From the NCBI GenBank assembly GCA_964650465.1, contig CAZYTA010000058.1, positions 1 to 14,895 on the forward strand: DNA of 14,895 nucleotides, written 5' to 3'. Positions 1-5,027 of the stretch are shown here, in pieces (the stretch's first letter is position 1; the number at the start of each line of letters is the position of its first letter). The notes under the pieces are model-generated. The model had not been told where the DNA came from. It ran no database searches and saw only the letters and a program-made list of their open reading frames with translations. The DNA is from RGIG6353 sp964650465. GTDB taxonomy: Bacteria; Bacillota; Clostridia; Oscillospirales; SIG627. Made by a program: the position numbers and the translations under genes.

Positions 1-3000
1 GCCGATAAGAATATTTTTGGCGAACCCGCAAGAAACATTTTCGGCGAAACAGTTAAAATGGTAGAGATGCAGTCAGAGGCAGGTGCCGCAGGTGCGGTTC
101 ACGGTTCTCTTGCGGCAGGTGCTCTTACTACCACCTACACAGCATCTCAGGGTCTTCTTTTGATGATCCCCAATATGTACAAAATCGCAGGTGAATTGCT
201 TCCTAACGTAATTCACGTATCAGCTCGTTGTGTTGCATCTCATGCGCTCAACATCTTCGGCGACCACTCTGACGTATATGCATGCCGTCAGACAGGTTAC
301 GCTATGCTTGCAGAAAGCAACCCTCAGGAGGTTATGGACCTTGGCGCTGTTGCACACCTTGCAACAATCAAGGGCAGAGTACCCTTCCTCAGCTTCTTCG
401 ACGGCTTCAGAACATCTCATGAAATCCAGAAGATTGAAGCATGGGATTACGAAGATCTCAAGGAAATGGTAGATATGGACGCTGTTGCGGCTTTCCGTGC
501 ACGTGCTATCAATCCTGAGCATCCCGTTCTCCGCGGTTCAGCTGAAAACGGTGATATCTTCTTCCAGCACAGAGAAGCATGTAACAAGTACTACGATGCT
601 CTTCCCGAAATCGTAGAAGAGTACATGGGCAAGGTTAACGCTAAGCTTGGTACAAACTATCAGCTCTTCAACTACTACGGCGCACCCGATGCAGACCGTG
701 TTATCATTGCAATGGGCTCTATCTGTGACGTTGCTGAGGAAGTTATCGACTACCTCAACGCTCACGGCGAAAAGGTTGGTCTTATCAAGGTTCGCCTTTA
801 CAGACCCTTCCGTGCAGACAAGCTCATCGCAGCTATCCCCGAAACATGTAAGAAGATTGCAGTTCTCGACAGAACCAAGGAACCCGGTTCTCTCGGTGAG
901 CCTCTCTACCTCGATGTTGTTACTGCTCTTGCTCAGGCAGGACGCACTGCAACAGTTGTTGGCGGTAGATACGGTCTCGGTTCAAAGGATACACCTCCCG
1001 CAAGCGTATTTGCAGTATTTGAAAACCTTGCTGAGGATGCTCCCAAGAACAACTTCACTATCGGTATCGTAGATGACGTTACAGGTCACTCACTTGTTGA
1101 GAAGCCCGCTCCCGACACATCGGCTGAAGGCACAATCTCATGCAAGTTCTGGGGTCTCGGCGGCGACGGTACAGTTGGTGCTAACAAGAACTCAATCAAG
1201 ATTATCGGTGACCACACCGACAAGTATATTCAGGCTTACTTCCAGTATGACTCCAAGAAGACAGGCGGTATCACCATTTCTCACCTTCGTTTCGGTGATA
1301 AGCCCATCAAGTCTCCTTACTATATCAACAAGGCTAACTTTGTTGCTTGTCACAATCAGGCATATCTTACCAAGTATGATATGGTATCGGACATCCTTCC
1401 CGGCGGTACCTTCCTTCTTGACTGCAACTGGTCAGAGGCTGACCTTGACGCTCACCTTCCTGCAAGCGTTAAGTCATATATCGCAAAGAACAACATCAAG
1501 TTCTATATAATCAACGCTACAGACATCGCTCTCAATCAGATCGGTGACGGTAAGGTTAAGAACACAGTTCTTCAGTCTGCTTTCTTCGCTCTTGCAAAGA
1601 TTCTTCCCGCTGAGGAAGCTATCGATTACATGAAGAAGATGGCATACAAGTCCTACAGCAAGAAGGGACAGGAAATCGTTGACAAGAACTACGCTGCTAT
1701 TGATGCAGGCGCAGGCGCTCTTGTTGAGGTTAATGTTCCCGCTGCTTGGGCAAATGCAGGCGAGGATGCTCCCGCAGCTCTTGCTACAGGTGACAGACCC
1801 GAGCTTGTTGATTTCGTAAATAACGTTGTTACACCTGTAGGCGCTATGAAGGGTGATTCTCTTCCCGTATCTGCATTTGAAAAGTATGTTGACGGTACAT
1901 TCCCTCAGGGTGCTGCCGCTTACGAAAAGCGCGGTGTTGCAGTTAAGGTTCCTCAGTGGATTCCCGAAAACTGTATCCAGTGTAACCAGTGTTCATATGT
2001 ATGTCCTCACGCTACTCTCCGTCCTTATGCGCTCAGTGCTGACGAGTCAGCTAATGCTCCCGAAGCAATGAAGCTCACTCAGATGAAGGGTAAGGGCTGT
2101 GAAGACTATAAGTTCGCTATTGCTATTTCACCCCTTGACTGTATGGGATGCGGCGCTTGTGCTAACATCTGTCCTGCTAAGGAAAAGGCACTTGTTATGG
2201 TTCCTCAGGCTAAGGAAGCAGCTCAGGCTGATGTTTGGACATATGCTACCGAAAAGATTTCCAAGAAGGATATTCCTTTTGCTGAAACAACAGTTAAGGG
2301 AAGCCAGTTCAATCAGCCCCTTCTTGAGTTCTCAGGCTCTTGTGCAGGTTGTGCTGAAACAACATATGCAAGACTTATTACTCAGCTCTTCGGCGAGAGA
2401 ATGTATATCTCCAATGCTACAGGTTGTTCATCTATCTGGGGCGGTTCAGCACCTGCTACTCCTTACACAGTAAACAAGGATACCAAGAGAGGACCCGGTT
2501 GGGCTAACTCACTCTTCGAGGATAACGCTGAGCACGGTCTCGGTATGCACCTCGGTCAGAAGGCTATCCGTGCAAGACTTATGGGTAAGGTAGAGGAAAT
2601 GCTCGCTTCCGATAAGGCATCTGCTGAATTCAAGGCTGCCGCTCAGGCTTACCTTGATACAAAGGATGACGGCAAGGCTAACGAGGGCGCTACAAAGGCT
2701 CTTATCGTTGAGCTCGAAAAGGCTGCAGCTGACGGTTGTCCCGTTGCTCCTCAGATTCTTGCTGAGAAGGATTACCTCTCCAAGAAGTCTGTTTGGATCT
2801 TCGGCGGTGACGGATGGGCATACGATATCGGATTTGGCGGTCTTGACCATGTTATTGCTTCCGGCGAGGATGTAAACATCATGGTATTTGATACCGAAGT
2901 TTACTCCAACACAGGCGGACAGGCTTCAAAGGCTTCCAGCATCGGTCAGGTTGCTCAGTTCGCAGCAGCAGGTAAGGCAATCAGCAAGAAGAACCTTGCA

Positions 3001-3444
3001 CAGATTGCTATGTCCTATGGCTATGTATATGTAGCACAGATTGCTATGGGTGCTGATATGAATCAGACAATCAAGGCTATCTGCGAAGCAGAAGCATATC
3101 CCGGACCTTCAATCATCATCGCTTACTCACCCTGTGAACTTCACAGAATCAAGGGCGGTATGACCAACTGTCAGGCAGAGATGAAGAAGGCTGTAAATGC
3201 AGGCTACTGGCACAACTTCAGATTTAATCCCACTCTCAGAGCAGAAGGCAAGAATCCTCTTTCCATCGACTCCAAGGAGCCCACAGCGGATTATATCGAA
3301 TTCATCAACTCCGAGGTTAGATACTCCTCACTTACACGTGCGTTCCCCGAAAGAGCAAATACTCTCTTTGAGGCAGCTGCCGCAAAGGCTCGTGAGAAGT
3401 ATGATGATCTTGTAAGACAGGCGAAGATGTACGACAACGAATAA
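1..3444 (+). CDS. nifJ: Pyruvate:ferredoxin (flavodoxin) oxidoreductase, 5'-truncated by window edge
   Basis: Oxidatively decarboxylates pyruvate to acetyl-CoA and CO2, reducing ferredoxin or flavodoxin; cytoplasmic, central to anaerobic fermentation. The frame is open from base 1 and yields 1147 residues before TAA; by comparison with the family (~1170-1230 residues) about 40-50 N-terminal residues lie upstream, so the ATG at 58 is internal. Domain order is that of a single-chain enzyme: the N-terminal pyruvate domain (EMQSEAGAAGAVHGSL near 64), the gamma domain (GLGGDGTVGANKNSI near 1156), the EKR segment before 1972, two [4Fe-4S] motifs (CxxCxxCxxxCP at 1972 and 2140), proximal-cluster cysteines (CAGC at 2341, C at 2425, C at 3133) and the thiamine diphosphate motif GDGW (2806) followed by EVYSNTGGQ. 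All expected cluster and cofactor residues in the visible part are present. Third positions strongly favour C/T, as in a highly expressed gene. A strong terminator follows within 40 bp. Confidence 0.97.
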   Translation, partial: ADKNIFGEPARNIFGETVKMVEMQSEAGAAGAVHGSLAAGALTTTYTASQGLLLMIPNMYKIAGELLPNVIHVSARCVASHALNIFGDHSDVYACRQTGYAMLAESNPQEVMDLGAVAHLATIKGRVPFLSFFDGFRTSHEIQKIEAWDYEDLKEMVDMDAVAAFRARAINPEHPVLRGSAENGDIFFQHREACNKYYDALPEIVEEYMGKVNAKLGTNYQLFNYYGAPDADRVIIAMGSICDVAEEVIDYLNAHGEKVGLIKVRLYRPFRADKLIAAIPETCKKIAVLDRTKEPGSLGEPLYLDVVTALAQAGRTATVVGGRYGLGSKDTPPASVFAVFENLAEDAPKNNFTIGIVDDVTGHSLVEKPAPDTSAEGTISCKFWGLGGDGTVGANKNSIKIIGDHTDKYIQAYFQYDSKKTGGITISHLRFGDKPIKSPYYINKANFVACHNQAYLTKYDMVSDILPGGTFLLDCNWSEADLDAHLPASVKSYIAKNNIKFYIINATDIALNQIGDGKVKNTVLQSAFFALAKILPAEEAIDYMKKMAYKSYSKKGQEIVDKNYAAIDAGAGALVEVNVPAAWANAGEDAPAALATGDRPELVDFVNNVVTPVGAMKGDSLPVSAFEKYVDGTFPQGAAAYEKRGVAVKVPQWIPENCIQCNQCSYVCPHATLRPYALSADESANAPEAMKLTQMKGKGCEDYKFAIAISPLDCMGCGACANICPAKEKALVMVPQAKEAAQADVWTYATEKISKKDIPFAETTVKGSQFNQPLLEFSGSCAGCAETTYARLITQLFGERMYISNATGCSSIWGGSAPATPYTVNKDTKRGPGWANSLFEDNAEHGLGMHLGQKAIRARLMGKVEEMLASDKASAEFKAAAQAYLDTKDDGKANEGATKALIVELEKAAADGCPVAPQILAEKDYLSKKSVWIFGGDGWAYDIGFGGLDHVIASGEDVNIMVFDTEVYSNTGGQASKASSIGQVAQFAAAGKAISKKNLAQIAMSYGYVYVAQIAMGADMNQTIKAICEAEAYPGPSIIIAYSPCELHRIKGGMTNCQAEMKKAVNAGYWHNFRFNPTLRAEGKNPLSIDSKEPTADYIEFINSEVRYSSLTRAFPERANTLFEAAAAKAREKYDDLVRQAKMYDNE

Positions 3445-3483
3445 GATTTTATCGTCTTTTTCCTCAATACTTCGTTAATAGCA

Positions 3484-3531
3484 AAAGCCCCCGAGGAAGC
3501 TTTACCATCGTAAAGCTTCCTCGGGGGCTTT
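3484..3531 (+). terminator. Strong intrinsic terminator of nifJ
   Basis: A perfect 22-bp stem (3484-3505 with 3510-3531) closes a CATC tetraloop; the arms begin with AAAGCCCCCGAGG and end with CCTCGGGGGCTTT, followed by CTTGTT. It starts 40 bp after the nifJ stop. It is symmetric (A-tract before, T-tract after), so it could also stop minus-strand transcription arriving from the neighbouring small gene. Confidence 0.93.
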
Positions 3532-3574
3532 CTTGTTGCCTCGTATTGCAAAAAAATACTGTCTTGTAATATGA

Positions 3575-3603
3575 GAGGGTGCTTTTTAGCAAAAAGCACC
3601 CTC
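3575..3603 (-). terminator. Hairpin downstream of the 79-residue gene, possible terminator
   Basis: A 13-bp perfect stem (3575-3587 with 3591-3603) with a 3-nt loop lies 14 bp past the stop of the minus-strand gene. The position fits a terminator, but the minus-strand sequence after the stem (TCATATTAC) is not a good U-tract, so it may instead be a 3'-end stabiliser, with termination completed at the nifJ hairpin. Confidence 0.4.
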
Positions 3604-3616
3604 CACTTGTTTATAA

Positions 3617-3856
3617 TTAAAGTTTTCCGACCATGATTTTGCAGCCTTCTCCAACTCCGTCGCAAAAAGCTTTCTTTTCCAATATCATGCTTTCTTTGGT
3701 AACTTCGTCGATTAGCTTTGATAGCTCTCGCTTTTCGGTTTCATCAATTGTTTTGGATGATTTTACCATTATATCCATTGCGAACAGCTTATTAGCTGTG
3801 GGTGGAATATAGTCAGGATGTATCTGCTCCCATAATTCATCTAAAAACTGTCCCAT
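3617..3856 (-). CDS. Small hypothetical protein (79 aa) with attenuator-like leader
   Basis: Start chosen at ATG 3856 because AAGGAGGG sits 5 nt upstream; a longer reading to 3994 would translate the leader hairpins and has no ribosome binding site. The protein begins MGQFLDELWEQIHPDYIPP and is otherwise charged and helical (KTIDETEKRELSKLIDEVTK), ending in a Gly-containing segment (FCDGVGEGCKIMVGKL). There is no signal peptide or membrane segment, so it is probably cytoplasmic. Length and the C-terminal F-x-x-G-x-x-x-G-x-x-L/I-M pattern recall small Firmicutes proteins of the DUF6809 type; this resemblance is from memory and tentative. It is monocistronic, lies between two + genes, and is preceded by about 190 nt of structured leader, so expression is probably controlled by premature termination. 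Function unknown. Confidence 0.75.
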   Translation of the reverse strand: MGQFLDELWEQIHPDYIPPTANKLFAMDIMVKSSKTIDETEKRELSKLIDEVTKESMILEKKAFCDGVGEGCKIMVGKL

Positions 3857-3870
3857 ATTAACCCTCCTTG

Positions 3871-3903
3871 AAATAAAAAGTGTGTCCTCAAAAGAGAACA
3901 CAC
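3871..3903 (-). terminator. Leader terminator (attenuator) just upstream of the small-gene RBS
   Basis: On the minus strand GTGTGTTCTC / GAGGACACAC form a 10-bp stem (one U-G pair) with a UUUU loop (3880-3903), followed directly by TTTTTATTT (3871-3879). This is a well-formed intrinsic terminator placed between promoter and ribosome binding site of the 79-residue gene, where it would end transcription before the coding region. Confidence 0.75.
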
Positions 3904-3926
3904 CGAAAAAGTGCTTCTCTCTTTTG
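3889..3926 (-). promoter_or_regulatory. Antiterminator hairpin competing with the leader terminator
   Basis: On the minus strand CAAAAGAGA (3918-3926) is perfectly complementary to TCTCTTTTG (3889-3897), which contains the 3' part of the terminator's 5' arm plus its loop. The helix can continue over an AA/G internal loop flanked by G-U pairs to CAC/GTG (3911-3913 with 3901-3903) around the loop UUUUUCG. It cannot form together with the terminator stem, giving a classic on/off pair. Confidence 0.6.
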
Positions 3927-3928
3927 TC

Positions 3929-4050
3929 GCCAAACAAAATCCGATTATATACGTTACATACAATAGGGAAATAAGAGAAAACACCTTTTACCAAGGATAT
4001 TTTCCCTAAATAATGTAACGCAATTCACAATATATTTAATTTTGTTTGGC
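3929..4050 (-). ncRNA. 122-nt nested inverted-repeat structure in the leader (candidate regulatory RNA)
   Basis: Concentric perfect complementarities: GCCAAACAAAAT (3929-3940) with ATTTTGTTTGGC (4039-4050), 12 bp; CGTTACAT (3952-3959) with ATGTAACG (4013-4020), 8 bp; TAGGGAAA (3964-3971) with TTTCCCTA (4001-4008), 8 bp; and CCTT/AAGG (3984-3987 with 3993-3996) at the tip. Between the second and third stems both strands have exactly 4 unpaired bases. The outer stem starts where transcription from the minus promoter should begin. I do not recognise a known riboswitch class. Alternative: a small palindromic mobile element (MITE-like), although no flanking target duplication is visible. Confidence 0.55.
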
Positions 4051-4055
4051 ATTTT

Positions 4056-4084
4056 ATTTTAACATATGCATATGATAAAGTCAA
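4056..4084 (-). promoter_or_regulatory. Sigma-A promoter for the structured leader and 79-aa gene
   Basis: Minus strand: -35 TTGACT (4079-4084), 17-bp spacer, -10 TAAAAT (4056-4061). Predicted start is near 4049-4050, the first base of the nested hairpin. The 200-bp leader thus has its own promoter. Confidence 0.75.
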
Positions 4085-4110
4085 GCCGAAATTAAATGCA
4101 AAATTTGTTA

Positions 4111-4139
4111 TTTATAATAAAAAGCATTGAGGATATAAT
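4111..4139 (+). promoter_or_regulatory. Candidate promoter of the small lipoprotein gene
   Basis: -10 TATAAT (4134-4139) is exact; the best-spaced -35 is TTTATA (4111-4116, 17-bp spacer), 4 of 6 matches. It lies back to back with the minus-strand promoter at 4056-4084. Confidence 0.5.
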
Positions 4140-4143
4140 ATAA

Positions 4144-4162
4144 ACGGAGCAAAATGCTCCGT
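4144..4162. other. 7-bp hairpin in lipoprotein 5' leader
   Basis: ACGGAGC (4144-4150) and GCTCCGT (4156-4162) enclose an AAAAT loop, beginning at about the transcription start predicted from the TATAAT at 4134. It could stabilise the 5' end of the mRNA. On the minus strand the stem is followed by TTTATATTAT and could act as a weak terminator. Confidence 0.4.
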
Positions 4163-4192
4163 AACTGTTTTGTAAATCGAAGGAGATATAAA

Positions 4193-4456
4193 ATGAAACA
4201 TGCAATAATAGTGGCTGCTATAATTGCCCTGCTTTCCTTCTCGCTTGTATCCTGCAGAAATTATGATGCAAACGACGGAATGTATGGCTATTATAATAAC
4301 CGTACAACCGATAGGGAATACAACGAAAGAACAAACAATGTGCCCGAAAGCACAAAGGACAGAATAAAGAATTCCTATAATCAGGCAAAGGACAACGTAA
4401 AAAATACTTTCGATAATGCAACCGAATATATCGGCAATGCAATGGGCGTAAGATAA
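4193..4456 (+). CDS. Small secreted lipoprotein, hypothetical (87 aa)
   Basis: Start at ATG 4193, with GAAGGAG 7 nt upstream; the upstream ATG at 4154 lies inside a hairpin and lacks a ribosome binding site. Residues 1-20 form a lipoprotein signal peptide (MKHAIIVAAIIALLSFSLVS) with lipobox LVSC and Cys21 as the predicted diacylglycerol attachment site. The ~67-residue mature part is hydrophilic: a Tyr/Asn/Arg-rich stretch (NYDANDGMYGYYNNRTTD) and then an amphipathic helix with repeated K-D/N pattern (TKDRIKNSYNQAKDNVKNT), similar in style to YtxH/LEA-like small stress proteins, though no family is assigned. It would sit on the outer face of the membrane. It is monocistronic, with a terminator about 100 bp downstream. 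Confidence 0.8.
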   Translation: MKHAIIVAAIIALLSFSLVSCRNYDANDGMYGYYNNRTTDREYNERTNNVPESTKDRIKNSYNQAKDNVKNTFDNATEYIGNAMGVR

Positions 4457-4515
4457 AAGCAGAGAGCCGGCGCAGACAAATCTCGCCCATCGTAACCTTT
4501 GAGTATACCCAACAA

Positions 4516-4625
4516 AGCAAAACGGCGAGGTTGTTTTCAAAAAAATTGCTGTATTGTAAAAAAGCACCTTCGGGTGCTTTTTTATCTCTTAAGAAATTGC
4601 TTGAAAATAATCTTGCCGTTTTGCT
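4516..4625 (+). repeat. 25-bp G-U-tolerant inverted repeat enclosing a terminator hairpin
   Basis: The arm 4516-4540 (AGCAAAACGGCGAGG...) pairs with 4601-4625 (...CTTGCCGTTTTGCT). All 25 positions pair when read as plus-strand RNA, three of them as G-U; on the minus strand those three would be A-C mismatches. The 60-nt interior contains the 4558-4583 terminator hairpin. The outer end overlaps a 12-bp palindrome, TTGCTATAGCAA (4621-4632). It could be the folded 3' UTR of the lipoprotein mRNA or a small RNA; no dedicated promoter was found. Confidence 0.6.
4558..4583 (+). terminator. Intrinsic terminator with UUCG tetraloop, probably bidirectional
   Basis: AAAAAAGCACC (4558-4568) pairs with GGTGCTTTTTT (4573-4583) around TTCG. 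A- and T-tracts on both sides let it work for the lipoprotein gene on + and for the convergent XRE gene on - (T-tract TTTTTTAC). Confidence 0.85.
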
Positions 4626-4636
4626 ATAGCAATGTC

Positions 4637-4657
4637 AGCGGTCACTCACCGCTTTTT
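4637..4657 (+). terminator. Second plus-strand terminator, overlapping the XRE stop codon
   Basis: AGCGGT (4637-4642) pairs with ACCGCT (4648-4653) around CACTC and runs into TTTTT (4653-4657). It lies just after the long inverted repeat and overlaps by two bases the stop codon of the convergent gene (4656-4658). Confidence 0.6.
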
Positions 4658-4877
4658 ATCGTTCAGGGTATTTATACCCCTTTTGTATACCTAATAAATA
4701 ATCCGAGGAAACTTTAAAATAATTGCAGAGTTCTACAATGTCTTCAATGCTTGGCTCGCATTTTCCGCATTCAATGTACGATACCTTTCGTTGAGTCATA
4801 TTGACCGCCTTGCCAAGCTCTGTTTGACTTAACTCCGCTTCTTCTCTTAAGTTTTTTATTTTTTCGCCAAATTTCAA
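4656..4877 (-). CDS. XRE-family helix-turn-helix regulator (73 aa)
   Basis: A compact Cro/CI-type DNA-binding protein consisting almost only of the five-helix HTH domain: MKFGEKIKNLREEAELSQTE at the N-terminus, HTH helices at about residues 17-37 (SQTELGKAVNM ... TQRKVSYIECG), then the typical PSIEDIVELCNYFKVSSDYLLG. There is no ligand-binding, peptidase or toxin domain. The start is TTG at 4877 with GAGGA 7 nt upstream; no in-frame ATG exists before an upstream stop. It is divergent from the large secreted-protein gene with 150 bp between them; two 17-bp dyads in that gap are good candidate operators, so autoregulation and repression of the neighbour are inferred. It ends convergently onto the 4558-4583 terminator. 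Confidence 0.92.
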   Translation of the reverse strand: MKFGEKIKNLREEAELSQTELGKAVNMTQRKVSYIECGKCEPSIEDIVELCNYFKVSSDYLLGIQKGYKYPER

Positions 4878-4910
4878 AATTAAGTCCTCGCTTATATAAT
4901 TGTTTTAATT

Positions 4911-4916
4911 ATTATA
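4911..4916 (-). promoter_or_regulatory. Candidate -10 box of the XRE gene
   Basis: TATAAT on the minus strand, 34 bp before the TTG start. No strong -35 is visible at 16-18 bp; the region that would hold it is occupied by the first operator-like dyad. Confidence 0.45.
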
Positions 4917-4919
4917 AGT

Positions 4920-4936
4920 TAGACAAAAACTTTCTA
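4920..4936. promoter_or_regulatory. Operator-like dyad O1
   Basis: TAGACAAAAACTTTCTA: 17 bp with TAGA/TCTA ends. It lies 3 bp upstream of the minus-strand TATAAT and directly abuts the plus-strand -35 (4937), so a bound repressor could block both promoters. Confidence 0.6.
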
Positions 4937-4965
4937 TTGACAATTAGACAAAAATCGTCTATAAT
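4937..4965 (+). promoter_or_regulatory. Perfect-consensus sigma-A promoter of the large secreted protein
   Basis: TTGACA (4937-4942), exactly 17 bp, TATAAT (4960-4965). Both hexamers match the consensus fully, so the unregulated promoter should be very strong, consistent with control by a repressor. The leader to ATG 5028 is about 55 nt with AAAGGAGA as ribosome binding site. Confidence 0.92.
4945..4961. promoter_or_regulatory. Operator-like dyad O2, inside the promoter spacer
   Basis: TAGACAAAAATCGTCTA: 17 bp, the same as O1 except for three central bases, with a TAGAC/GTCTA dyad. It fills the spacer and overlaps the first two bases of the -10. O1 and O2 start 25 bp apart. Confidence 0.65.
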
Positions 4966-5027
4966 ATTACTTACTTTAAAAAAGGTTTGTTAAATACGAT
5001 CACTAAATAGCAAAAGGAGAATAGTAA

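Noticed and set aside
3857..3994. N-terminal extension of the 79-residue protein to 125 residues.
   Set aside because: It would translate the terminator and antiterminator hairpins, has no ribosome binding site at the upstream ATG, and the internal ATG at 3856 has a near-perfect one.
3929..4050. Calling the nested repeat a MITE or insertion sequence.
   Set aside because: No target-site duplication is visible at the ends and the outer arm coincides with the transcription start of a real promoter; copy number cannot be tested from one window.
4112..4567. 151-codon open frame antisense to the lipoprotein gene.
   Set aside because: Cys/Ile-rich shadow reading running through a bidirectional terminator; the plus frame has a signal peptide, lipobox and good ribosome binding site.
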